Shown here piece after piece: positions 28,023 through 36,888 of a stretch of DNA of 64,000 nt. How positions within the stretch are numbered: position 1 is the first letter of the stretch; each line of letters starts with the position of its first letter. The stretch comes from Dyella acidiphila (GTDB lineage: Bacteria; Pseudomonadota; Gammaproteobacteria; Xanthomonadales; Rhodanobacteraceae): positions 1 to 64,000 of the forward strand of contig NZ_JACZZA010000008.1 in assembly GCF_014863405.1 (NCBI RefSeq), read 5' to 3'. The position numbers and the translations under genes are program-made. A model generated the notes under the pieces. The model did no database searches. It worked only from the letters and a program-made list of their open reading frames with translations, and was not told the DNA's origin.

Positions 28023-29219
28023 TTACAGCTTGGCGTCGGCGCGCAGCGCGTCGGCCTTGTCGGTCTTCTCCCAGGAGAACGCCGTGAAGGTCTTGCCGTC
28101 CGGGCCCTTCACTTCGTACGGGGCGCGGCCGAAGTGGCCGTAGCTGGCGGTCTGCTGGTACATCGGATGGATCAGGTCCAGCATCTTGATGATGCCGTAC
28201 GGGCGCAGGTCGAAATGCTTGCGGATCAGCTTCTCGATCTTCTCGTCGCTGATCTTGCCGGTACCGAAGGTGGTCACCGAGATCGAGGTCGGCTCGGCCA
28301 CGCCGATGGCGTAGCTGACCTGCACTTCGCAGCGGTCGGCGATGCCGGCGGCCACGATGTTCTTGGCTACGTAGCGGGCGGCGTAGGCAGCCGAACGGTC
28401 GACCTTGGACGGATCCTTGCCCGAGAACGCGCCGCCGCCGTGGCGGGCCCAGCCGCCGTAGGTGTCGACGATGATCTTGCGGCCGGTCAGGCCGCAGTCG
28501 CCCACCGGGCCGCCGATCACGAACTTGCCGGTCGGGTTGATGTGGAACTTGGTGCTCTTGTGCAGCAGCTTGGCCGGCAGCACGGGCTTGAGGATGTACT
28601 CGCGCACGGCCTCGACCAGATCCTTCTGCTTCACGTCCGGATCGTGCTGGGTGGACAGCACCACGGCGTCGATGGCGGTGGCCACGCCGTTTTCATAGCG
28701 CAGGGTGACCTGGCTCTTGGCGTCCGGGCGCAGCCACGGCAGCGGCGAGTTCTTCTTCTTGCGCACCTTGGCCTGCTGCTCGACCAGGCGGTGCGAGTAG
28801 TAGATCGCCGCCGGCATGAAATCTTTGGTTTCGTTGGTGGCGTAGCCGAACATCAGGCCCTGGTCGCCAGCGCCCTGTTCTTCGGGCTTCTTGCGGTCCA
28901 CGCCCTGGTTGATGTCCGGCGACTGCTTGCCGATCAGGTTCAGCACGCCGCAGGTTTCGCCGTCGAAACCGACGTCGCTGGAGTTGTAGCCGATATCCAC
29001 GATCACCTTGCGGGTCAACGCTTCCAGGTCGATCCAGGCGCTGGTGGTGACTTCGCCGGCGACGATGGCCACGCCAGTCTTCACCATGGTTTCGCAGGCC
29101 ACGCGGGCGCGCGGATCCTGCGCCAGGATCGCGTCCAGGACGGCATCGGAAATCTGGTCGGCGACTTTGTCCGGATGGCCTTCGGAGACCGATTCGGAGG
29201 TGAAGAGGTAGTTGCTCAT
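28023..29219 (-). CDS. metK: S-adenosylmethionine synthetase
   Basis: Makes SAM from methionine and ATP, the ligand of the SAM-I riboswitch at 1491. The 398-aa length is typical. Family blocks: [19 protein letters not shown] at the N-terminus, the mobile-loop signature [12 protein letters not shown] (about residue 117), [15 protein letters not shown] and a DLRPYGII C-terminal region. A weak AAGGA lies 11 nt before the ATG within a pair of overlapping hairpins. No known SAM riboswitch class is seen in its leader. metE lies downstream on the same strand order (upstream in transcription) but is separated by a hairpin, so it is probably a separate unit. Confidence 0.97.
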   Translation of the reverse strand: MSNYLFTSESVSEGHPDKVADQISDAVLDAILAQDPRARVACETMVKTGVAIVAGEVTTSAWIDLEALTRKVIVDIGYNSSDVGFDGETCGVLNLIGKQSPDINQGVDRKKPEEQGAGDQGLMFGYATNETKDFMPAAIYYSHRLVEQQAKVRKKKNSPLPWLRPDAKSQVTLRYENGVATAIDAVVLSTQHDPDVKQKDLVEAVREYILKPVLPAKLLHKSTKFHINPTGKFVIGGPVGDCGLTGRKIIVDTYGGWARHGGGAFSGKDPSKVDRSAAYAARYVAKNIVAAGIADRCEVQVSYAIGVAEPTSISVTTFGTGKISDEKIEKLIRKHFDLRPYGIIKMLDLIHPMYQQTASYGHFGRAPYEVKGPDGKTFTAFSWEKTDKADALRADAKL

Positions 29220-29228
29220 CGGGGCTTA

Positions 29229-29249
29229 TATCCTTCTTTACGGATAAAG
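29229..29249 (-). promoter_or_regulatory. Two mutually exclusive leader hairpins over the metK RBS
   Basis: On the minus strand TATCC...GGATA (29246-29229) would bury the AAGGA Shine-Dalgarno, while CTTTA-TCCG-TAAAG (29249-29236) uses the same bases and would leave it open. The overlap is visible in sequence; a switching role is inference. Confidence 0.4.
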
Positions 29250-29364
29250 AGATGGAAAGGGGAAACTGCGCATGATACACGCAGCCGCCCGGTTTTTCAC
29301 CGCCAAGTCTGGCATATCCACATGACAGTGAGCCCGGATTCAGGCGTTTTGCCGCGGCCATCGA

Positions 29365-29393
29365 CACCCCTCCCCGGCGCGCGAGGAGGGGTG
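29365..29393. terminator. GC-rich hairpin between metE and metK
   Basis: CACCCCTCC / GGAGGGGTG form a 9-bp stem with an 11-nt loop just after the metE stop codon (minus strand). No T-run follows in either direction, so it may stabilise the 3' end or act with Rho; it also resembles a REP unit. Confidence 0.5.
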
Positions 29394-29408
29394 CCTACGG
29401 TAGCCGGA

Positions 29409-31685
29409 TCAGCTACTTACCGCGATTGCCGCGCGCAGCTCCCGCGCGGCATTGACCATCGCTACCAGCGCCGGCTCGGTCTCCTTCCAGCCGCGCGTCT
29501 TCAGGCCGCAATCCGGATTGACCCAGAGCTGGGCCGGCTCCAGCACGGTCAGCGCCCGCTCCAGCAGATCGACCATTTCCTGCTGCGAGGGCACTCGCGG
29601 CGAATGGATGTCGTACACGCCTGGGCCGATGCTGCCCGGATAGCGGAACTCCTCGAATGCCTGCAGCAACTCCATGCGCGAGCGGCTGCTCTCGATGGAG
29701 ATCACGTCGGCGTCGAGTGCAGCGACGGCCTCGATGATGTCGTTGAATTCGCTGTAGCACATATGCGTGTGGATCTGCGTGCTGTCGCTGGTGCCGCCAG
29801 CGGTGATGCGGAAGCAGCGCACTGCCCAGTCGAGATAGGCGGTGTGCTCGGCGTGGCGGATCGGCAGGCCTTCGCGCAGGGCGGGCTCGTCGATCTGGAT
29901 CACGCGGATGCCGGCGTGCTCCAGGTCATGCACCTCGTCGCGCAATGCCAGCGCCAGCTGCAGGCAGACCTGCTCGCGCGGCAGGTCGTCGCGCACGAAC
30001 GACCACTGCAACACTGTCACCGGTCCGGTCAGCATGCCTTTCACCGGCTTGTCGGTCAGCGATTGCGCGTAGCGCGACCAGTCCACCGTCATCGCCTGCG
30101 GGCGCGATACGTCGCCCCAGATGATCGGCGGTTTTACGCAGCGCGAACCGTAACTCTGCACCCAGCCGTGGCGGGTGAAGGCGAAGCCTTCCAGCTGTTC
30201 GCCGAAATACTCCACCATGTCGTTGCGCTCGGGTTCGCCGTGCACCAGCACGTCGAGGCCGATGTGTTCCTGGAAGCGGATCACGCGCTCGATTTCCTCG
30301 CGCAGCACGCTGTCGTAGGCCTGGTCGTCGATGCGCTCGGCGCGGTGCTCGGCACGCGCATGGCGCAGCGTATCGGTCTGCGGGAACGAGCCGATCGTGG
30401 TTGTCGGCAGCGGCGGCAATGCCAGCACTTCGGCCTGCACGCGACGGCGGTGCGCCAGCCCCGAGCGGCGCTGGGTGGCCTGCGGGCTCAGGCCGTTCAC
30501 GCGTGCGCGCACCTCGCTGCGCAGTACACCTTGTGCCTGCTTACGCGCGGCGATCACCGCCAGCTGCTGCTCCAGGCTCGCCTTGGCGTTGGCGTCGCCG
30601 TCCAGCGCCTTGGCGTAGTGCTGGATTTCTTCCAGTTTCTGCTGGGCGAACGACAGCCAGCTGCGCAGCTGGGCCGGCAACGCGGTTTCCTGCGTGGCGT
30701 CGAACGGCGTGTGCAGCAGCGAGCAGGAAGGCGACAGCCAGAGCTGGTCGGTGCCGCGCGCAGCGGCGATCTTCTGCAGCTGCGGCGTCACGCGGGCCGG
30801 ATCGCTGAGCCAGATATTGCGTCCGTCGACCACGCCGGCGCTCAGCACGCAGTGCTTGGGCAATGCTGACAGCACGCCATCGAGTTGCTCCGGTGCGCGT
30901 ACCAGATCGATATGCAGGCCATCGATCGGCAGGCTCGTCGCCAGCGCGAGGTTGTCGCCCAGGCCACCGAAATAGGTGGCGAGCAGGCGCTTGGGCGACG
31001 GCCCGACCGCCAGCGCGCTGTATGCCGCGATATAGGCATGCCGGGTGGCCTCGTCCAGATCCTGCACCAGGCACGGCTCATCCAGCTGCACCCATGCAAC
31101 GCCGGCTTCAGCCAGCTGTTCCAGCAGTTCGATATAGGCCGGGACCAGTGCGTCGAGCAGATTCAGCGCATCGCTGCCATCCACGGTTTTCGACAGCCGC
31201 AGGAACGACACCGGACCCAGTATGACGGGGCGCGCATCCAGTCCGAGCGCGCGCGCTTCCAGCCATTCCGCCAGCGGCTTGTTGGTGCCGAGCTGGAACC
31301 GCTGGCCTGCCTGCAGCTCGGGCACGATGTAGTGGTAGTTGGTATCGAGCCACTTGGTCATCTCCAGTGCGTGCAGTTCGCGATTGCCGCGGGCCATGGC
31401 GAAATAGCCGGCCAGCGGATCGTTTTGCAGCAGCGGGCGGTAACGCGCCGGCACGGCGTCGAACAGCACGGCGGTGTCGAGCACGTGGTCGTACAGCGAA
31501 AAGTCGTTGGCAGCGACGGTCTGGATGCCGGCCTCGCCGGCCAGCTGCCAATGCCGTTGCCGCAAGCTTCTGGCGGTATCGAGCAGCGGTGCTGCATCGC
31601 CGTCGCGCCAGTAATTTTCCAGTGCGCGCTTCAGTTCGCGGCGGCAGCCGATGCGGGGAAAGCCAAGATAAGTGGTGTGCGTCAT
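29409..31685 (-). CDS. metE: Cobalamin-independent methionine synthase
   Basis: Transfers the methyl group of methyl-THF polyglutamate to homocysteine without B12. The 758-aa product has the two TIM-barrel halves. The zinc site is formed by HTHMCYSEF (His and Cys near 640), a following Glu in VISIESSRS and the Cys of WVNPDCGLKTRGW. GAGGAA precedes the ATG with good spacing but can pair with TTCCTC upstream. A cobalamin riboswitch lies in its leader, so the gene should be shut off when B12 is present and MetH can take over (metH is not in this window). Confidence 0.97.
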   Translation of the reverse strand: MTHTTYLGFPRIGCRRELKRALENYWRDGDAAPLLDTARSLRQRHWQLAGEAGIQTVAANDFSLYDHVLDTAVLFDAVPARYRPLLQNDPLAGYFAMARGNRELHALEMTKWLDTNYHYIVPELQAGQRFQLGTNKPLAEWLEARALGLDARPVILGPVSFLRLSKTVDGSDALNLLDALVPAYIELLEQLAEAGVAWVQLDEPCLVQDLDEATRHAYIAAYSALAVGPSPKRLLATYFGGLGDNLALATSLPIDGLHIDLVRAPEQLDGVLSALPKHCVLSAGVVDGRNIWLSDPARVTPQLQKIAAARGTDQLWLSPSCSLLHTPFDATQETALPAQLRSWLSFAQQKLEEIQHYAKALDGDANAKASLEQQLAVIAARKQAQGVLRSEVRARVNGLSPQATQRRSGLAHRRRVQAEVLALPPLPTTTIGSFPQTDTLRHARAEHRAERIDDQAYDSVLREEIERVIRFQEHIGLDVLVHGEPERNDMVEYFGEQLEGFAFTRHGWVQSYGSRCVKPPIIWGDVSRPQAMTVDWSRYAQSLTDKPVKGMLTGPVTVLQWSFVRDDLPREQVCLQLALALRDEVHDLEHAGIRVIQIDEPALREGLPIRHAEHTAYLDWAVRCFRITAGGTSDSTQIHTHMCYSEFNDIIEAVAALDADVISIESSRSRMELLQAFEEFRYPGSIGPGVYDIHSPRVPSQQEMVDLLERALTVLEPAQLWVNPDCGLKTRGWKETEPALVAMVNAARELRAAIAVSS

Positions 31686-31690
31686 AAAGA

Positions 31691-31720
31691 TTCCTCATTG
31701 CATAACAGGGCAAAGAGGAA
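31691..31720 (-). promoter_or_regulatory. RBS-sequestering hairpin of metE
   Basis: On the minus strand TTCCTC (31720-31715) is complementary to GAGGAA (31696-31691), the Shine-Dalgarno of metE, with an 18-nt loop. This suggests that the B12 riboswitch acts on translation. The ~170 nt between this hairpin and the aptamer are very GC-rich with several possible stems and no T-run. Confidence 0.6.
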
Positions 31721-31889
31721 CGAAGGGCAGGCGTTGCCGCGGAGCGGGTCCGTTGCGCGCGCCGTCGACCTTCGCCCCCGCGGGCGAGCTGGATGAATCC
31801 GCGGACAGGCCGACGCCGCGCCGGCGGGGGCGCGGTGCCGGGGGCTCCCCGCGGAGCACCCAGGTCGTACGAAGCGCGCCATTGCGAAT

Positions 31890-32045
31890 GGCTGGCTTCG
31901 GCCAGGGCAGGTCTTCGGGCTCGTGGACGTGGCTCGCGCCGCCTACTGTTCGTCGCTTCCCGGGCCGGGGCCCAGTGCTGATGACGAAGGTCGTTTCCAC
32001 ACACCGCTGCGGGGCAGCGCCGGATTCAAACCGGCTTCCCTTTTA
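31890..32045 (-). ncRNA. Cobalamin (B12) riboswitch upstream of metE
   Basis: The minus strand reads GGGAAGCCGGTTTGAATCCGG, then CGCTGCCCCGCAGCGGTGTG and, after a variable region, CCCGAAGACCTGCC, followed by the CTGGCC...GGCCAG closing stem. The first two blocks correspond to the conserved start and the B12-box region of the family. Placement before metE is the classic arrangement: B12 represses the B12-independent enzyme. Confidence 0.94.
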
Positions 32046-32046
32046 A

Positions 32047-32078
32047 TTTCATCTCTTCATAAAGATGAAAAGATGAAA
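32047..32078. promoter_or_regulatory. Inverted repeat upstream of the B12 riboswitch
   Basis: The arms TTTCATCTCTTCAT and ATGAAAAGATGAAA (14 bp each, one mismatch) are separated by AAAG. The AT-rich repeat sits where the metE promoter should lie. It may be an operator; MetR activates metE in enterobacteria and binds TGAA...TTCA sites, but the half-site order here does not match that well. Confidence 0.4.
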
Positions 32079-32139
32079 ACCTCGGCCGGCGAACGATAGC
32101 CGTACGGCTGGCGCCGGTCAAATGGGCGGATGGACGTCC

Positions 32140-33045
32140 TTATGGGGTGCCGGCGGACGGCGTATGGGCGTGGATGAAATCCAGCACGTCGGCCAGGGTG
32201 GGGGCGTCGTGGCGCAACGGCCGCGACAAGGCGAACACCAGAGCGTTGTGGCTGACGCCCGGATACAGGCGCAGGGTGGCCGCGTCGTGTTCGCGCTGCA
32301 GTGCCTTGGCGAATGACACGGCGTTGGCGGGATCGACTTCGTGATCGGCCTCGCCCTGCAACAGCAGCATCGGCGGCTCCTGCTGGCTGACGAAACGCAC
32401 CGGCTGGGCGCGCGCCTGGGACGCGGCGTCGTGGCCGAACATGCCGAGCATGTCGTGTTCGCTGGCCGGAATCGGCATGAAGTCGTAGCAGCCGGCCAGG
32501 CCGATAAAGCCGGCCATATCGGCAGGATGCAGCCCGTAGGGGGCGAGCCAGGATGGATCGGTAAGCAGCAGCGCACCGATCTGGCCGCCGGCCGAATGCC
32601 CCATCACGAAGATCCCGTCGGCAGCGCCGCCGATCTCGGCCGCATGCTGGTGCACCCAGGCCACGGCCTTGGCTGCATCCTGCATAAAGCCATCCATCTT
32701 CACCTGCGGGTATTTGCGGTAGTCGGGGATCACCGTCACCACACCGTGAGCGGCGAGCGTATCGCCGACGAAGCGATACCAGGCGCGTTCGCCGTGCGTC
32801 CAGCTGCCGCCGTAGAAGAACACCACGATGGGTGCGTGCTCGGCATGTTGCGGCCGATAGATATCCAGCTTCAGTCCGTGCTGCGCATCGAACACCACGC
32901 TGGGCGGCACCGTCACGCCGGCCCGATGATTGGTGGCATTGAGGCCGGCGAACAGCGCGGCGCGGCAGCCGCCGAGCAAGCACACGATGGCCAGCAGGGC
33001 GATGCGCAAGCAGGGCGCATGCCGATGCGATAAGCGAAGCGTCAT
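32140..33045 (-). CDS. Esterase-like alpha/beta hydrolase lipoprotein
   Basis: A 301-aa protein beginning with a lipoprotein signal (lipobox LLGGC near residue 26), so it is probably attached to a membrane facing the periplasm. The hydrolase domain is of the acetyl-esterase/BD-FAE type: oxyanion motif FFYGGSW, nucleophile elbow GHSAGG (Ser near 156), acid in GEADHEVDP and histidine in GVSHNAL. The start at 33045 gives the signal peptide; the longer frame to 33087 adds non-conserved residues. The substrate is unknown. It lies 66 bp after dusB on the same strand and may be co-transcribed with it. Confidence 0.82.
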   Translation of the reverse strand: MTLRLSHRHAPCLRIALLAIVCLLGGCRAALFAGLNATNHRAGVTVPPSVVFDAQHGLKLDIYRPQHAEHAPIVVFFYGGSWTHGERAWYRFVGDTLAAHGVVTVIPDYRKYPQVKMDGFMQDAAKAVAWVHQHAAEIGGAADGIFVMGHSAGGQIGALLLTDPSWLAPYGLHPADMAGFIGLAGCYDFMPIPASEHDMLGMFGHDAASQARAQPVRFVSQQEPPMLLLQGEADHEVDPANAVSFAKALQREHDAATLRLYPGVSHNALVFALSRPLRHDAPTLADVLDFIHAHTPSAGTP

Positions 33046-33111
33046 GGTGGAGGGAGGCTCGGATGCAAGGCGCGATGATGCCCGCATTCGCAGCGCAAGG
33101 GCTTGCGGGCG

Positions 33112-34098
33112 CTACGCCGCCAGCGACCACGCGCTATGCAGCGCGTCGAAATAGTGGCGGGTCAGGCGCAATTGCTCGTGCGCGTTTTCGGCGCGATTGA
33201 CCACATCGCGAAAAGCCGCGTTTTCCGGCCGGTCTTTCGCATACCAGCCCAGATGCTTGCGCGCGATCCGCACGCCGGCCTGCTCGCCGTAGAAGGCGTA
33301 CAGATGTTCCAGATGGCCGCTGAGGATGGCGCAGACATCGGCCGGCGACGGCTCCGGCAACTGTTCGCCGGTCGCCAGATAGTGGGCGATTTCGCGGAAA
33401 ATCCACGGCCGCCCCTGCGCGCCGCGGCCGATCATCACCGCATCGGCGCCGGTCACCTGCAGCACGTGCCGAGCCTGCTGCGGCGTGGTGACATCACCGT
33501 TGGCCAGCACCGGAATGCGCGCCGCCGCTTTTACCGCGGCAATGGTTTCGTATTCGGCCACGCCTTGGTATTTATCGGCGCGGGTGCGGCCGTGTACAGC
33601 CAGCGCTGCGATACCGTTGTCTTCGGCGATGCGGGCGATACGCAGCGCGTTCTTGTGCTGGCGGTCCCAGCCGGTGCGAATCTTCAGCGTTACCGGAACG
33701 TCCACCGCATCCACCACCGCCTTGACGATGCGCGCCACCAGCGGCTCGTCCTGCAGCAGCGCAGAACCGGACCACACGTTGCACACCTTCTTGGCCGGGC
33801 AGCCCATATTGATATCGACGATCTGCGCGCCGTTGGCCACGTTGAAGCGCGCGGCCTCGGCCAGCATCGCCGGGTCGTAGCCGGCGATCTGCACGCTGAC
33901 CGGCTCGGGCTCGCCCTCGTGATCCATGCGCTTGAGCGATTTGCGCGTCTGCCACAGGCGCGGGTCGGAGGCGGTCATCTCGGACACGGCCAGCCCGGCG
34001 CCCAGCCGCTTGCACAGCAGGCGGAACGGCTTGTCGGTGACGCCGGCCATGGGGGCCAGCACCACCGGCGGGTCGATGCGGTAGGGTCCGATTTGCAT
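33112..34098 (-). CDS. dusB: tRNA-dihydrouridine synthase B
   Basis: FMN enzyme reducing uridine in the tRNA D-loop. A 328-aa TIM barrel with the opening VVLAPMAGVTDKPFR, the catalytic cysteine in INMGCPAKKV (about residue 99), KIRTGWD, VHGRTR and the FMN phosphate site MIGRGAQGRPW. This pattern and length are those of DusB rather than DusA or DusC. In many gammaproteobacteria dusB precedes fis; here no fis follows, and an esterase gene does instead. The ATG at 34098 sits 31 bp after the stop of the upstream MFS gene. Confidence 0.93.
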   Translation of the reverse strand: MQIGPYRIDPPVVLAPMAGVTDKPFRLLCKRLGAGLAVSEMTASDPRLWQTRKSLKRMDHEGEPEPVSVQIAGYDPAMLAEAARFNVANGAQIVDINMGCPAKKVCNVWSGSALLQDEPLVARIVKAVVDAVDVPVTLKIRTGWDRQHKNALRIARIAEDNGIAALAVHGRTRADKYQGVAEYETIAAVKAAARIPVLANGDVTTPQQARHVLQVTGADAVMIGRGAQGRPWIFREIAHYLATGEQLPEPSPADVCAILSGHLEHLYAFYGEQAGVRIARKHLGWYAKDRPENAAFRDVVNRAENAHEQLRLTRHYFDALHSAWSLAA

Positions 34099-34129
34099 CC
34101 GGGCATTTTACCCGGGATCCGGCCGGGAC

Positions 34130-35389
34130 TCAGTGCGCGGGCAGCTTCTGCAGGGCCTCGGGCTGGTGCTTGTGGCGGAACAGGAACAGGAACAGCACCG
34201 CCACCACCAGCGAATAGCCGGCGAAGGTGATCCAGATGCCGTGCCAGTCCAGCACATGGTCCGGGCTGGTGAAGTAGCGGTCGATGATCACGCCGCTGAG
34301 CGAGCTGCCCAGCACGGCGCCGATGCCATTGGTCATCAGCATGAACAGGCCCTGGGCACTGGCGCGGATGGCCGGATCGCTCTGGCCTTCCACGAACAGC
34401 GAGCCGGAGATGTTGAAGAAATCGAAGGCCATGCCGTAGACGATGCACGACAGCACGATCATCCACAGCCCCGGGCCGGGATTGCCGAAGGCGAACAGGC
34501 CGAAGCGCAGGGTCCAGGCCAGCATGCTGATCAGCATCACCGTCTTGATGCCGAAGCGCTTCAGGAAGAACGGAATCGCCAGGATGAACAGCGTTTCGGA
34601 GACCTGCGAAATCGACATGATGATGGCCGGGTAGCGCACTGCCACCAGGTCCTTGTACGCCGGCACATGCTCGAAATCGTGCAGGAAGGTATCGCCGTAG
34701 GCGTTGGTCAGCTGCAGCGCAGCACCCAACAGCATCGCAAAGATAAAGAACACCGCCATCTTGCCGCGCTTGAACAGCGCAAACGAGGTCAGCCCCAGCG
34801 CGTCCAGCCAGGAACGGTGATCCTGGCCGCGCAGCCGCGGCGGGCAGGGCGGCAGGGTGAAGGCGTACACACCCAGCACCAGCGCGGCGATGCCGGCGAC
34901 GTAGAACTGGCCGGTGGTGGTTTCCAGATGCAGCAGGCTCACCACCCACATCGCCACGATAAAGCCCACCGTGCCCCATACGCGAATCGGCGGATACACG
35001 CGCACCACGTCCACGCCATCCTGCTTGAGTGCGTTGTAGGCCACCGTGATCGACAGCGAGATGGTGGGCATGTAGCACATCATGTTGAGCAGCATCACCC
35101 AGAACAGGGTTTGCGGGTTGTCGATCCGCGGCACGATGCACAGCACGCCGGCGCCCAGGATGTGCAGGGTGCCGTAAAGGCGCTCGGCGCGGATCCATTT
35201 GTCGGCAATCACGCCGGTGATCGAAGGCATGAACAGCGAGGCGATGCCCATGGTCGAGAAGATCGCGCCGAACTGGGAGCCCGACCAATGCCGGTTCTGG
35301 AACCAGTACGCGCCGATGGTGATCAGCCACGCACCCCAGACGTAGTACTGCAGAAAGTTCATCGCGATGAGTCGCAACTTCAGGCTCAT
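34130..35389 (-). CDS. NupG-like MFS nucleoside permease
   Basis: A 419-aa inner-membrane carrier with about twelve segments. It opens with LKLRLIAMNFLQYYVWGAW and contains GIASLFMPSITGVIADKW. This resembles the nucleoside:H+ symporter branch of MFS (NupG/XapB), which shares this N-terminus and the loop after helix two. The start at 35389 is chosen by alignment; no clear Shine-Dalgarno precedes it, and an 11-codon longer form is possible. Together with dusB downstream it may form a unit, but a shared role is not evident. The substrate is inferred only. Confidence 0.83.
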   Translation of the reverse strand: MSLKLRLIAMNFLQYYVWGAWLITIGAYWFQNRHWSGSQFGAIFSTMGIASLFMPSITGVIADKWIRAERLYGTLHILGAGVLCIVPRIDNPQTLFWVMLLNMMCYMPTISLSITVAYNALKQDGVDVVRVYPPIRVWGTVGFIVAMWVVSLLHLETTTGQFYVAGIAALVLGVYAFTLPPCPPRLRGQDHRSWLDALGLTSFALFKRGKMAVFFIFAMLLGAALQLTNAYGDTFLHDFEHVPAYKDLVAVRYPAIIMSISQVSETLFILAIPFFLKRFGIKTVMLISMLAWTLRFGLFAFGNPGPGLWMIVLSCIVYGMAFDFFNISGSLFVEGQSDPAIRASAQGLFMLMTNGIGAVLGSSLSGVIIDRYFTSPDHVLDWHGIWITFAGYSLVVAVLFLFLFRHKHQPEALQKLPAH

Positions 35390-35550
35390 GGACCGGATTT
35401 TCCCCGTGTGTGGCCGGGACAATCCCTGGGCCGAAATCCTTGTCAGCCTAGAGGAAGCGGCGTGTAGGGGGCAAGGCGCGGTGCGACGTAAGCGTGTGCC
35501 GCGGACCGCGGCCGCGGCTACACTGCACGCCTGTTCCCCGGAGCCCGTCC

Positions 35551-36180
35551 ATGAGCCTGTTCATCACCATTGCGATCGTGCAGATCATCGCCCTGATGAC
35601 GCCGGGGCCGGACTTCTTCTTTGTCTCGCAGACGGCGGTAAGCCGCTCCCGCCACGAGGCCATGGCCGGCGTGGCCGGCATCACCCTGGGCGTGGCGATG
35701 TGGGCGGCGCTGGCGCTGCTGGGGCTGCAGCTGCTGCTGCAGAAGCTGGTCTGGGTGCAGCACCTGATTGCGATCGCCGGCGGCCTGTATCTGTGCTGGA
35801 TGGGCGTGAAGATGCTGCGCGGTGCGCTGGCCAAGCCGAAGCCGGACCAGGTGGCGGAGCCAGTGCAGGTATTCGTCGGCGCCTGGCGCTCGATGCGCAA
35901 TGGGCTGTTCACCAATCTGGCCAATCCGAAAGTGGTGATCTATTTCGGCAGCATCTTTTCCGCTTTTGTCGGCACCGGCGTCAGCGCCGGTGCGCGCTGG
36001 GGACTGTGGGCGATGGTGGTGGCGGAGACCTTTTTGTGGTTCTCGTTCGTCGCCGGCTGCTTTGCCTTGCCGGTGATGCGCCGCGGCTATCTGCGCATCA
36101 GCCGCTGGATCGATGGCTGCGCCGGTGCGGTGTTCATGCTGTTCGGCCTGCATCTGATTTATTCGTCGCGCGCAGCGTAA
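35551..36180 (+). CDS. LysE/RhtB-family amino-acid exporter
   Basis: A 209-aa inner-membrane exporter with the hallmark MTPGPDFFFVS at the end of helix one, ITLGVAMWAALAL and KVVIYFGSIFSAF. Six hydrophobic segments fit the family. Members export lysine, threonine, homoserine or related amino acids; the substrate is not predictable here. GGAG is placed 7 nt before the ATG. The start of the divergent MFS gene is 161 bp away, and this gap must hold both promoters. It is followed by a long inverted repeat. Confidence 0.88.
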   Translation: MSLFITIAIVQIIALMTPGPDFFFVSQTAVSRSRHEAMAGVAGITLGVAMWAALALLGLQLLLQKLVWVQHLIAIAGGLYLCWMGVKMLRGALAKPKPDQVAEPVQVFVGAWRSMRNGLFTNLANPKVVIYFGSIFSAFVGTGVSAGARWGLWAMVVAETFLWFSFVAGCFALPVMRRGYLRISRWIDGCAGAVFMLFGLHLIYSSRAA

Positions 36181-36216
36181 GCATTTCCCGCACCACGCAG
36201 CCCCACGCAGCTTGGG

Positions 36217-36298
36217 GTAGGTTGGGTTAGCGTAGCGTAACCCAACGATCTATCTTCGAAGCGACATCGTTGGGTTACGCTGCGCTAACCCAACCTAC
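36217..36298. repeat. Long inverted repeat, TAGGTTGGGTTAGCG family
   Basis: Two 33-bp arms, GTAGGTTGGGTTAGCGTAGC... (36217-36249) and its near-perfect inverse (36266-36298), flank a 16-bp centre. A single copy of the same unit occurs at 63493-63522 after secA, so it is a dispersed REP-like family. Each unit is itself palindromic (TTGGGTTA-CGCTGCG-TAACCCAA). The right arm contains the stop codon of the next gene. Confidence 0.85.
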
Positions 36299-36888
36299 GT
36301 CCGCAGCACCTTCTGCACTTCGCGCCGCAATACCGGCACCAGTTCCGCCTCAAACCACGGATTGCGCTTCACCCACAACTGGTTGCGCGGACTCGGATGC
36401 GGCAGCGGCAACACGCCTTGCGCCAGATGAGTGCGCCACGCCAATACCGTATCGGTAAGCGTCTTGCCGCCGCGCGCGCCGAGCATGCCGGCCTGCGCGT
36501 ATTGCCCGATCGCCAGCGTCAGCTGCACGTGCTTGAGCAGCGGCAGCAGGCGCGGATGCCAGGCCGGCGCGCATTCGGGTCGCGGCGGCAGGTCGCCGCC
36601 TTTGCCGGTACCGGGAAAACAAAAGCCCATTGGCACAATGGCAATGCGTTGCGCGTCGTAAAAGGTGTCGCGATCGATGCCCAGCCAGCCGCGCAGGCGA
36701 TCGCCGCTGACATCGTCAAAGGGAATGCCGCTGGCGTGCACTTTGCGCCCGGGGGCCTGGCTCACGATCAGCAGACGCGACGAAGCGCTGGCCTGCAGCA
36801 CCGGCCGCGGTCCTGCGGCCAGCTGCGCGGCACACAGCCGGCAGGCGCGGATTTCCGCCAACAGCGAGGTCAGTGCGTTGGGGCTCAC
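36295..36888 (-). CDS. Uracil-DNA glycosylase family protein
   Basis: A 197-aa enzyme of the UDG superfamily that removes uracil from DNA. The motif LLIVSQAPGRKVHASGIPF corresponds to the family's G-x-x-P-G loop; PHPSPRNQ near the C-terminus is the HPSP-type second motif. An N-terminal CRLC pair is present, but the four-cysteine iron-sulfur set of family 4 is not obvious. The start is taken as GTG at 36888, which overlaps the upstream stop by 4 nt (GTGA). The TAG stop lies inside the adjacent inverted repeat, so the C-terminus may have been set by that insertion. Confidence 0.82.
   Translation of the reverse strand: MSPNALTSLLAEIRACRLCAAQLAAGPRPVLQASASSRLLIVSQAPGRKVHASGIPFDDVSGDRLRGWLGIDRDTFYDAQRIAIVPMGFCFPGTGKGGDLPPRPECAPAWHPRLLPLLKHVQLTLAIGQYAQAGMLGARGGKTLTDTVLAWRTHLAQGVLPLPHPSPRNQLWVKRNPWFEAELVPVLRREVQKVLRT

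Noticed and set aside
28134-30869. A 911-codon open frame antisense to metK and metE
   Set aside because: It runs across two well-supported genes and their intergenic region and shows no protein motif.
31695-32004. Several short open frames in the metE leader
   Set aside because: They cover the cobalamin riboswitch and its GC-rich linker; no RBS and no conserved text.
36217-36298. The long inverted repeat as a CRISPR unit or insertion-sequence end
   Set aside because: There are only two arms with a 16-bp centre, no spacer series and no transposase; a single unit elsewhere marks it as a REP-like repeat.
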